Part shown: piece by piece, positions 10,582-19,300 of the stretch
Layout: each line of letters opens with the position of its first letter
Numbering within the stretch: the first letter of the stretch is position 1
Origin: Microbacterium sp. ABRD28
GTDB lineage: Bacteria > Actinomycetota > Actinomycetes > Actinomycetales > Microbacteriaceae
Assembly (NCBI RefSeq): GCF_003850245.1
Contig: NZ_CP031015.1
Coordinates: 3,202,666-3,266,665 of the forward strand
DNA: 64,000 nt
Reading direction: 5' to 3'
The notes under the pieces: generated by a model
Told to the model about the DNA's origin: nothing
Databases searched by the model: none
Seen by the model: only the letters and a program-made list of their open reading frames with translations
Program-made: the position numbers and the translations under genes

Positions 10582-11592
10582 ATGCCCCCGCCGACCCGCA
10601 CCGCGGTGGTCATCTGCTGCTTCACACCACAGCGCCTCGATGACCTCCGCGCCGCTCGCGCCTCCCTTTCCCACCAGACCATGCGGCCGGCGCTCGTCAT
10701 CGTCGTGGTCGATCACCACGACGACCTCTTCGCCCTGCTCAGCGCTGAGCTCGAGGCCGACACCGTCGTCGTACGCAACTCGGGGCGCCAGGGGTTGTCC
10801 GATGCACGGAACACCGGCCTGCGAGCCGCCGCCGACGCCGACGCCGACATCGTGATGTTCCTCGACGACGACGCCGTCGCGGAGACCACGTGGGTGGAAC
10901 GGATGACCGCGCCGTTCGCCGCCCCGGATGTCGTCGGCGTGAGCGGGTTCGCTGTCCCGGTGTGGGATGCTCCGGGGCGCCCCGGGTGGTTTCCCGACGA
11001 GTTTCTCTGGGTGGTCGGCTGCAGCCACCGGGGGCTCCCGGACGACGGCGGAGCAGTTCGCAACCCCGTCGGCTGCGCGATGGCCTTCCGCGCGGAGGCC
11101 CTCTCCCTCGCGGGGGGATTCGTCACCGAGCTGGGTCGGGTCGGGTCGTCGACGGCCGGTTGCGAGGAGACGGAGGTCTCGCTGCGGCTGACCGCGCAGG
11201 CATCCGGCTCCGTCATCGTGCTCGCCCGCAGCGCCCGGGTACACCACCGCGTCACCTCCCACCGTCAGCGCCTGGACTACTTCCTGCGGCGTTGCCGCGG
11301 CGAGGGGCGCAGCAAAGCGGCCGTGTCGCGCCGGCACCCGGGCGCGGCGACGCTGCGCACCGAACGGCGATTCGTCGTCGTGACCCTTCTCGACGCGACG
11401 ATCCGCGCCCTCGGCGAGGGGCTGACGCATCTCCGGCCCGCCGCCTTCGCCCGCGCCGGCGTCGTCGTCATCGGGCTCGCCGCAACCGTCGTCGGGTATG
11501 TCGGCGCTCGCATCCGGCCGGAACGCCGGCCTCTCACGACGCCGACCGCGATGTCGCATGCCCACGGGTACCGGGCGGGAGCGGCCGGATGA
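10582..11592 (+). CDS. Family 2 glycosyltransferase
   Basis: A 336-residue GT2-type transferase. The N-terminus has TAVVICCFTPQRLDDLRAARASL, then NSGRQGLSDARNTGL and the DxD-like FLDDDAV of the GT-A fold. ETEVSLRL in the middle region fits the catalytic-base position of this family. A hydrophobic segment near the C-terminus (ARAGVVVIGLAATVVGYVGARI) may tether it to the membrane. It lies 9 nt after the first GT2 gene and its stop overlaps the flippase start, so the genes are co-translated. Substrate unknown. Confidence 0.82.
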   Translation: MPPPTRTAVVICCFTPQRLDDLRAARASLSHQTMRPALVIVVVDHHDDLFALLSAELEADTVVVRNSGRQGLSDARNTGLRAAADADADIVMFLDDDAVAETTWVERMTAPFAAPDVVGVSGFAVPVWDAPGRPGWFPDEFLWVVGCSHRGLPDDGGAVRNPVGCAMAFRAEALSLAGGFVTELGRVGSSTAGCEETEVSLRLTAQASGSVIVLARSARVHHRVTSHRQRLDYFLRRCRGEGRSKAAVSRRHPGAATLRTERRFVVVTLLDATIRALGEGLTHLRPAAFARAGVVVIGLAATVVGYVGARIRPERRPLTTPTAMSHAHGYRAGAAG

Positions 11593-12938
11593 TGGCCACC
11601 CACCGCACGACCAGCGAGCGCCGCGGGCTCTCGGCGCTGCTCGCCCGCGAGTGGGCCGATCCTGCGCTGCGCGGGAGCCACCTGATGCTCGTCAACACCG
11701 TGGTCACCGCGGCGCTGGGCTTCGCCTTCTGGGTCGTCGCCGCGCGCCTCCTGCCGGTGGAGGCGGTGGGGACGGGAACGGCCACGGTCGCGATCGTTTT
11801 GACGATCGCCGGCCTCGGCCAGATGAATCTCTACCAGTCGGCCGGCGTTCTCCTCGCCCGCGCGTCGGGAGACGGCCGCACCGCGGCGTTCGGCCTGTGG
11901 GCTCTCGCCGCGGGCGCGACGCTCGCCGTCGGAACGGTGGTGAGTGCGGTCGTCGTGACGGTGGACGCCCTCGCGGCTCGCACGGCGATCGTTCCCGCGA
12001 CGCTCCCCCTCCTCGTGACCTGCGCGGTGGCGTGGACGACGTTCGCGGTCAAGGACGCCCTCCTCATCGCCCGTCGGCGCACGGCACTCGTCCCCGTGCT
12101 CAACGGCGGATACGCCGTGCTGAAGATCGCTGTGCTCGGCGGCGCGGTCGCTCTGCTGCCCGCCACGGCACGACCCGGCGCCGTCCCGAGCGGCGACGCC
12201 ATCGTTCTCGCGACCTTCGTGCCCATCGTCCTCGTGGTACCCGTGGCGGCCCTCGTGATCGCCCTCCCCCGCATCGCCGCGCCCCGGGCGCCGGACATCG
12301 CTGTCGGCACTCGCCGTGGCCAGGATGCGCGCTTCCTCGCGACGGACTACATCGGGGTCGTCGCGCTGCAGTCATGCACGACGCTTCTGCCTTTCATCGT
12401 CTTCGCCTGGTCGGGGGCCGAGATGGCCGGCGTCTTCGCGGCGGCGTGGGCGATCGTGCTGGTGCTGGACACCCTCGCCCACAATGCCGCCGTTCCACTC
12501 GCGACCGAGCTGGCCCGCACCCCGGAGCGCGCAGACGAGCTGTCGCGCCGGGTGACCCTCCGCACCCTCGTCGTCGTCGCCGTCGGCGCCACCGCCCTGG
12601 CGGTGTTCGCGCAACCGATCCTCGCCCTCCTCGGTCCGACCTACGCCGTGCAGGGCACACCGGTGCTGCAGGTCTTCGCCGCGGCATCCCTCCTTCGCGC
12701 GATCCTCATCCTGCGCCTGGCGAGGCTTCGCGCCGCACGGCGCACCGGGCGCATCGCCCTGGTCGAGGTCATCCACGCAGCGGCGGTCCTCGGGATCGCC
12801 GCCTGGACCGTGCCGGGCGCCGGCGCGCTGGGCATGGCCTTCGCGTGGGCGGCGGGACAGCTGGTCGCCCTCGCCGCGGTGCTCCTTCTCTCCGGAAGTC
12901 GCCGCACAACGACCCGGGCGGTGACCCATGGTCCTTGA
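11589..12938 (+). CDS. Polysaccharide/lipid-linked glycan flippase (Wzx/MATE-like)
   Basis: A 449-residue polytopic membrane protein with about 12 to 14 hydrophobic spans. It starts MMATHRTTSERRGLSALLAREWADPALRGSHLML followed by TAALGFAFWVVAARLLPVEAVGTGTATVA, the pattern of the polysaccharide biosynthesis / MATE-like superfamily (R-x-L-x-x-x-x-x-G). Such proteins move undecaprenyl-linked oligosaccharides across the cytoplasmic membrane. The ATG overlaps the upstream GT2 stop. Its place between glycosyltransferases supports export of a surface glycan; family placement is from composition and motif, not alignment. Confidence 0.8.
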   Translation: MMATHRTTSERRGLSALLAREWADPALRGSHLMLVNTVVTAALGFAFWVVAARLLPVEAVGTGTATVAIVLTIAGLGQMNLYQSAGVLLARASGDGRTAAFGLWALAAGATLAVGTVVSAVVVTVDALAARTAIVPATLPLLVTCAVAWTTFAVKDALLIARRRTALVPVLNGGYAVLKIAVLGGAVALLPATARPGAVPSGDAIVLATFVPIVLVVPVAALVIALPRIAAPRAPDIAVGTRRGQDARFLATDYIGVVALQSCTTLLPFIVFAWSGAEMAGVFAAAWAIVLVLDTLAHNAAVPLATELARTPERADELSRRVTLRTLVVVAVGATALAVFAQPILALLGPTYAVQGTPVLQVFAAASLLRAILILRLARLRAARRTGRIALVEVIHAAAVLGIAAWTVPGAGALGMAFAWAAGQLVALAAVLLLSGSRRTTTRAVTHGP

Positions 12939-14757
12939 GTCTTCGCGCGACACCTCGCCTTCCCGCGCCCGGACGACGTCTGCGGGGTCTCCACCGTCCG
13001 CGCCGGAAGAACGCCCCCGCGGGCCCCGCGGTGCGATCATGCGGCGACCGCTGCTGTTCACCACCGCGGCCCTCACGGTGACGGCGCTCCATTTCGCCGT
13101 GGTGACGGTGTGGCCCGCTTCGCTCCTGGTCACCGTCCTGTGCCTCGTCGGCGCTTTCGTCTTCGTGCTCCGCCTGCCCGAGGAGCATCCGTGGACGCTC
13201 GGGCTCCTGGCGGGCGCCTTCGCCGTCGTCGTGCACGGCACGATGATCGTGCTCGAGCAGCTCGCCCGCTTTCCCACCGCGTGGTTGCACGCCGGGTACA
13301 CCGCACACGTCATGGAGCATCACGACGTGCTCCCGAGCCTGGGCGCACGCTTCAGCTGGCCGGCGTTCTTCGTCGTCACCGCGTCGGCATTCTCGCCCGC
13401 CGGCGATTCCGTGCCCGAGCCGGTGCTGCGGTTCGCGCCGCTGTTCTTCGTGCTGGCGATGCTTCCTGCGATCCTCGTCATCGCCCGGCGCTGCGTGGTC
13501 GTATGGCGCGGATCTTGGCGGGCTCCCTGGCTCGCGGTGTGGTTCTTCCCCCTCATCGACTGGTTCGGACAGGACTACTTCGCGCCGCAGTCGCTGGCGC
13601 TCCTCCTGGGGCTGTCGATCATCGCGATCGTGCTGACCCTGTCTGATCGACCACCGACGCTGTGGACGACGCGCGACGGGGTGCTTCGGCGCGGCGGGCT
13701 GCTGTGGCCCCGCCGACCCGGAATCCGGGACGCCGCTCTCGTGCGCGCGCGCATCCCGGATGCACTGCTGCTGGTCGGATCGGTCGTGGTGCTCTGCGCC
13801 GCAGTGGCGATGACCCATCAGCTGACACCGTTCGTGATCGCTGTCCAGCTGGCCGTGCTGTGGTACGCGGGACGCCTCCCGTGGATGCTGCCGGCCTGGA
13901 TCGTGGGGGTCACCGCCCTCGTCTGGGTCTCGTGGGGGGCGTCGGATTTCTGGATCCCGTTCATCGCCGACGTCTTCGGCGGAGTCGGCGACCCCGTGGG
14001 CAATCTGTCGGCAGGGATCGTCGAGCGCACCGGCGGCTCCGCCGAGCACCAGACGGTCGTCGCGGTACGACTGGGCTTCACGCTCGCCGTCGTCCTCGCC
14101 GCCGCCGGCGGTGTCATCGCGGAATACGTCCGCGATCGACGCATCGAGCTGTCGCTGCCGCTCCTGGCCGCCGCCCCGGGCTTCCTCCTGTTCGCCCAGA
14201 GTTACGGCGGCGAGGGGGTGCTGCGCGTGATGGTCTTCGCGACGCCGTTCCTCGCCATGCTCGTCACCAAGCTCTTCATCACCCGGCGCGGACTCGGTCG
14301 CGCCGCGGCGGCGGCCGTCGTCATCGTCAGCGTCGCCTGCGTGCCGCCGTTCCTCGTCGCCCGCTACGGCAACGAGCCGTTCGAGCGCGTGAGGGCCGAC
14401 GAGATCGCGCTGGCCGGATGCCTGTACGACCGCGCCCCGGCAGGGTCGACGATCCTGTCGGTGAGCCCTCACCTCGCATGGCAGTTCCGCGACATCGCCG
14501 ACCACCTGCATCTCTCGGCCAACGAGCGTGTCTTCGACGCCGAGACCGCCGACGATCTGAGAGCCCGGCTCGAGCAGACCCCCCGACCGAGGTATCTCAT
14601 CTTCACAGAGCCTCAGCTGCAGTTCGTCGTGCGCTCTCTGGGCGCCCCGGCCACCTGGCCTACGGCTCTGCAGCGCGAGCTGGCCGCGGATCCCGCAATG
14701 ACCGTGGTGTGCGAGAACTCCGGCGGAGTCGTGTACCGCGTGGGGGGTGCCGGATGA
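12928..14757 (+). CDS. Large polytopic membrane protein of the glycan operon (GT-C or polymerase candidate)
   Basis: A 609-residue integral membrane protein with roughly a dozen hydrophobic segments, starting about residue 38 after a basic, serine/proline-rich cytoplasmic N-terminus. The C-terminal 130 residues (from VARYGNEPFERVRADE) form a soluble domain with DRAPAGSTILSVSPHLAW and PRYLIFTEPQLQFV. This layout, many spans plus a C-terminal extracytoplasmic domain, resembles GT-C glycosyltransferases that use polyprenyl-phosphate sugars. I do not recognise a catalytic motif. In the operon it could be the missing polymerase or a GT-C transferase. It overlaps the flippase by 11 bases; an internal ATG at 13039 (MRRPLLFTT) is an alternative start. 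Confidence 0.7.
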   Translation: MVLESSRDTSPSRARTTSAGSPPSAPEERPRGPRGAIMRRPLLFTTAALTVTALHFAVVTVWPASLLVTVLCLVGAFVFVLRLPEEHPWTLGLLAGAFAVVVHGTMIVLEQLARFPTAWLHAGYTAHVMEHHDVLPSLGARFSWPAFFVVTASAFSPAGDSVPEPVLRFAPLFFVLAMLPAILVIARRCVVVWRGSWRAPWLAVWFFPLIDWFGQDYFAPQSLALLLGLSIIAIVLTLSDRPPTLWTTRDGVLRRGGLLWPRRPGIRDAALVRARIPDALLLVGSVVVLCAAVAMTHQLTPFVIAVQLAVLWYAGRLPWMLPAWIVGVTALVWVSWGASDFWIPFIADVFGGVGDPVGNLSAGIVERTGGSAEHQTVVAVRLGFTLAVVLAAAGGVIAEYVRDRRIELSLPLLAAAPGFLLFAQSYGGEGVLRVMVFATPFLAMLVTKLFITRRGLGRAAAAAVVIVSVACVPPFLVARYGNEPFERVRADEIALAGCLYDRAPAGSTILSVSPHLAWQFRDIADHLHLSANERVFDAETADDLRARLEQTPRPRYLIFTEPQLQFVVRSLGAPATWPTALQRELAADPAMTVVCENSGGVVYRVGGAG

Positions 14758-15080
14758 TCCGCGAACTGTCCACCGTTTTCCTGCTCGCCTGGGCCCTCGG
14801 CGCCGTCGTCCTCTCCGCGAGCGGAGCCGAGGGAGTCGGCCCCATGCTCGTGGTCGCGCCGTTCACCCTCTTCGGTGCAGGGATGGCCGTCGCCCTCGCG
14901 CTGCCCGGCGATCGCCCCGCGGCGCAGACGCTCGTGCTCGTGGTGGCGCTGGGCCTCGGGACGGCGACTGTCATCGCGCAGGCGCTCCTTCTGGTGGGCC
15001 TGTTCCACCCGGCGCTCGTCGTCGGAGTCGTCGCCGTCGTCGCGTCGGCCGCGCTGGCAGTGCGGGAGGTGTCGCGATGA
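14754..15080 (+). CDS. Small membrane protein of the glycan operon, unknown function
   Basis: A 108-residue protein, almost entirely hydrophobic, with three to four predicted spans (LSTVFLLAWALGAVVLSAS, PMLVVAPFTLFGAGMAVALAL, TLVLVVALGLGTATVIAQALLLVGL, PALVVGVVAVVASAALA). It is coupled at both ends by ATGA overlaps (14754 and 15077). No family is recognised. Co-translation with glycan-assembly genes suggests an accessory subunit of the flippase, polymerase or GT-C protein. Confidence 0.7.
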   Translation: MIRELSTVFLLAWALGAVVLSASGAEGVGPMLVVAPFTLFGAGMAVALALPGDRPAAQTLVLVVALGLGTATVIAQALLLVGLFHPALVVGVVAVVASAALAVREVSR

Positions 15081-15274
15081 GCGAATTCCTCCTCTCCCCC
15101 GCCCTCCTCGCCGCGAGCATCTCGGCGGTGGTGCTCGCGATAATCAGCTGGACGGTCAGCGTCGTCGGGCTCTTCTCCGCACGCACGCGCGTGGCGCTAC
15201 GCATCGTCGCCGGGGCGGCGATCCTCCTGGCCCTCGTCGTCATCGCGGCCCGCTTCGTGGTGCTGGGAGGCTGA
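15077..15274 (+). CDS. Very small membrane protein of the glycan operon, unknown function
   Basis: A 65-residue protein with two hydrophobic spans (LLAASISAVVLAIISWTVSVVGLF and IVAGAAILLALVVIAARFVVL) joined by a short basic loop (SARTRVALR). It starts inside an ATGA overlap with the preceding gene, and the GT4 gene begins one base after its stop. No family is recognised; the tight packing argues that it is real and belongs to the same machine. Confidence 0.7.
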   Translation: MSEFLLSPALLAASISAVVLAIISWTVSVVGLFSARTRVALRIVAGAAILLALVVIAARFVVLGG

Positions 15275-15275
15275 C

Positions 15276-16361
15276 ATGCGCATCGTCCACGTGGATCTGG
15301 CCACCTCCCCCTCACCGCTCGACGGCATCGGCGCGGTGGTGACGACCCTCGCCCACGCACAGCGGAAGGCCGGTCATTCGGTCGCGGTGCTCGACGCCGC
15401 CTGGCGAGGTGGCGCACCTCTCCCGATCGCGGCGGTCCGCGTCATCCGCGTGCTGGCACGTCTCCGGCCCGACATCGCGCACTTCCACTCGGTGTATCGT
15501 CCGCTGAACGCCGTCGGCGCGATGACGTGCCGACTGACCCGCACGCCGTTCGTTCTGTCGCCCCACTCGGGGCTCGCACCCGCCGGGCGAGCACGCGACC
15601 GGTGGCGCAAGGCGGTGTGGATCCGGCTGTTCGAACGCCCGGCGCTGCGGGCGGCGGCACGGGTGGTGTGCCTGTCGGCGGTCGAGGAGCAGGACGTCCG
15701 GGCGATCGCGCCGCGCGCGCGGACGACGATCGTGCGCAACCCGCTGCCGGATGCCCCCGACCATGCGCCCCGGCACACCGGTAGCCGCGCCCTGACTCCG
15801 ATTGCCGTGACGCTCGCGCGGTTCGACGTGTACCAGAAGGGCCTGGACCGCGTCGCCGCACTCGCACACGCCCTTCCCGAGTTGCGCTTCGAGGTGCACG
15901 GCGAGCTCGACCACAACGACCCCGACCAGGCGCGACGGCTGATCGCCGACGCCCCGCGGAACCTCCGCTTCCTCCCGCCGGTGTTCGGCGACGACAAACG
16001 ACGTCTCCTCGCCCGTGCCGACCTCTACGTGCAGCTCTCCCGGTGGGAGGGGCAGTCCATCGCGCTGCTCGAGGCGATGACGGCCGGCGTCCCCTGCGTC
16101 GTGTCGGAGCCGGTCGCCCGGACGCTGGGACCGGTCGGTCACGACCTGGTCGTCGCCGTCCCCGACGATCCCGCCGCCCAGGCGCGCGCGGTGCGCGGGC
16201 TCATGGCCGCGCGTGAGCGCCGCATCCGGCTGTCGCGCCAGAGCGCCGCATGGGCGCGGGAGGCGACCGACCCCGCGGCGATCCGCGAACGACTGGACGC
16301 CGTCTATACCGCCGCTCGTCGAGCACGCGGTGCACGGCCCGCAACCGAGGAGGCGACATGA
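15276..16361 (+). CDS. Family 4 glycosyltransferase
   Basis: A 361-residue GT-B transferase. The N-terminal domain has SPSPLDGIGAVVTTLAHAQRKAGHSVAVLDA. The C-terminal nucleotide-binding domain contains ALTPIAVTLARFDVYQKGLDRVAAL and YVQLSRWEGQSIALLEAMTAGVPCVVSEPV, the E-x(7)-E region and glycine turn of GT4. It is expected to add a sugar from a nucleotide donor to a lipid-linked acceptor on the cytoplasmic face. Its stop overlaps the start of the giant secreted-protein gene, tying glycan assembly to that protein. Confidence 0.88.
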   Translation: MRIVHVDLATSPSPLDGIGAVVTTLAHAQRKAGHSVAVLDAAWRGGAPLPIAAVRVIRVLARLRPDIAHFHSVYRPLNAVGAMTCRLTRTPFVLSPHSGLAPAGRARDRWRKAVWIRLFERPALRAAARVVCLSAVEEQDVRAIAPRARTTIVRNPLPDAPDHAPRHTGSRALTPIAVTLARFDVYQKGLDRVAALAHALPELRFEVHGELDHNDPDQARRLIADAPRNLRFLPPVFGDDKRRLLARADLYVQLSRWEGQSIALLEAMTAGVPCVVSEPVARTLGPVGHDLVVAVPDDPAAQARAVRGLMAARERRIRLSRQSAAWAREATDPAAIRERLDAVYTAARRARGARPATEEAT

Positions 16362-19300
16362 CCTCGACCACGCCACGCGCAGATCTGCGCGCAGACCTGC
16401 ACCCGAAGCGGCGGCGCGTCCGCCGTGCCGTGACGACCGTGGCGATCACCGCCGTCACCCTCGCCGGTCTCGCCCTGACCGCCACCCTCCCCTCCGCCAC
16501 CGCCGCGCTCGGAGACCTCCCCCCGGGCTTCGTCGACGAGTCGGTGGTGACGGGGCTGCCGTATCCGTCCGCGATCGCCTTCACACCGCAGGACGACATG
16601 TTCATCGCCCTGAAGGGCGGCGTCGTGAGGGTGAAGGGGCCGGACGGCCTCGCCCCTGAGCCGTTCGTCGACATCTCCGAGAGGGTGCATGACAACGACG
16701 ACCGGGGCCTGCTCGGATTGGCGGTCCATCCCGATTTCCCGGCTGAGCCGTACGTCTACCTCCTCTACACCTACGACCCGCCGGGGGTTCTGCTCGATCA
16801 GGGGTGGCCGATCCCGGGGCGGGTGAGCCGTCTGGAGCGGTTCACCGCCGACCCAGCGTTCGACTACCGCCGCGCACTTCCCGATTCGGGCGTCGTGCTG
16901 CTCGGCACCGCCAGCACCCGGGAGAACATCGGCAATGAGGATGACGGTCGCGACACGTCACGGGTGTCGTGCATGATCGGCGGCACCCTCGAGGGCGAGC
17001 CAATCCGCGACTGCCTGGGGTCGGATGAGAACTCCCACACGATCGGCACGGTCGGCTTCGCGCCCGACGGGTCGCTGTTCGTCACCAACGGCGACGGAGC
17101 GAACTACAACGGCCCCGATCCGCGCGCGATCCTCGCGCAGGACCTCGACTCGCTCTCCGGCAAGGTTCTGCGCATCGATCCCGTCACCGGCGAGGGGCTC
17201 CCCGACAATCCCTACTTCCGCGCCGACGACCCCGGGGCGAATCGCTCGAAGGTGTGGTCGTCGGGACTTCGGAACCCGTTCCGCATGGCGATCCACCCTC
17301 AGACCGGTGCCGCCTGGGTCGGGGATGTCGGCTGGGGCACGTGGGAGGAGATCAACACCGGAAAGGGGGCGAACTTCGGCTGGCCCTGCTACGAGGGTGG
17401 ACTGGCCGCCGGGTCGGAGGGCATGTCGACGGTGAGCCGCCGACAGGACACCTATGCCGCCAACACCGGCACCGCGTCGGCCTGCGCGGCCCTCTACGAC
17501 CGGGGGCTCGAGGCGGTGACCGCGCCGGTGTACACCTACGACCACTCCGCGGGCGGCGCCGCGGCCAACGCCGGAGCGTTCTACGAGGGTGAGGCGTATC
17601 CGGAGGCGTATCACGGCGCGCTGTTCATCGCCGATTACAACCGCCGGTGGATCCGTGCGGTGCACTTCGACGCGCAGGGCGCCGCGAACAACGTCTCCCA
17701 GTTCGGCGTCGACACCGGAGCCGGCTCGGGCCCGGTGCAGGTCGTCGCAGGGCCGGACACGAATATCTACTGGGTGAAGTACGCCAGTGCGGGGGGCGAG
17801 ATCCGTCGCATCCGTTATCTCGACGCGGATGCCCCGCCGGTGGCGATCGCGACCGCTTCCGCCACATCGGGGGTCGCACCGCTGGAGGTGGCCTTCTCGT
17901 CGCGGTCGTCGTACGACGCCGGCGGCGCGCCGCTGCGGGTCGCGTGGGATTTCGGAGACGGCTCCCCCGTGTCCGCCGACGTCGAGCCGACGCACGTCTT
18001 CACCGAGCCCGGCGCCTACGACGTGCGGTTGACCGTCACGCAGGACCGGCCGGGAGGGCTGTCGTCGACCACGACCACGCGCGTGACCGCCGGGAACGAT
18101 CCGCCGCTGGCGGAGGTGGACCCGCTCCTTCCGTCGCCGTACGCGATCGGCGACGAGCTGGTGTTCCGGGGGCGCGCGTCCACACCTGACGGTCCGATGC
18201 CCACCACCGGGCACCGGTGGGAGGTGCGGCAGTGGCACAACCAGCACAGCCACTTCGGAACCCCCTCGTGGACCGTCGACCCCGCCGATTCCACGGCGAC
18301 CACCGGTGTCGTCACGGTCGATGAGCACGGTGACGACACCTTCTACGAGGTGTGCCTCACCGCCACCTCGCCGTCGGGGCTCACCGACGTCCGCTGCGAG
18401 GCGGCGACCCCAGATCGCCTTCCGTACACCGTCGAGACCGAGCCGGCCGGGCTCGGGGTCATCTACGAGGACGAGGGTCTGCGCATCGACGGGCCCGCCA
18501 TCATCCGCCCGATCCGCGGGTCGACCCAGACGCTGACCGCTCCCCTCGTACAGGCGCGCCGCACCTTCGCGGGGTGGTCGGACGGCGTCGCCGAGGCCTC
18601 CCGCACGTTCGTCGCGGGCGAGGGCGCCTCGACCTTCCGGGCGGTGTACGAGAATCTTCCGCCGGCCGTGGCCATCGAGCTTCCCGGCGTCGCCTCGGGT
18701 CCGGCACCGGTGACCGTCGAAGCGGTCGCGCGCGGGAGCGACCCCGAGGGCGACACCCTCACCTACGAGTGGTTCTTCGACGGCGTCCCGATCGGCACCG
18801 ATGCGACGCTCGTGACCACCGTCACCGAGCCGGGCTCTCACACCCTCCGCGTGGTCGCCACCGACTCGCTCGGCGCGACGGGCGACGCCGAGACGACGCT
18901 CGTCATCGACGAGCCCGCCGGCGGCGGCGACGAGGTGTGGCTGTCGCAGCTGCCGCTTCGCGATGTGTCCAACGGCTGGGGTCCGGTGGAGATCGACATG
19001 ACGAACGGAGAGGATGCCGCCGGAGACGGCGCACCCATCGTGCTCGCCGGCATCGGGTACTCCTCCGGTCTCGGTGTGCACGCGGCCTCGTCGGTCACCG
19101 TCGATGTCCCGGAGGGATGCACGAGGTTCGTCAGCGCGGTCGGCGTCGACGACACCGTCGGGACGAACGGGTCGGTGACCTTCGAGGTGGGCGGCGCGCA
19201 GGGCGCGCTCGTCACCTCCGAGGTGCTCACCGGCGGCGGCGGCGCGGGAACGGTGGACGTGGATGTCTCCGCCGAGGCCTTCCTCACCCTCGTCGTCACC

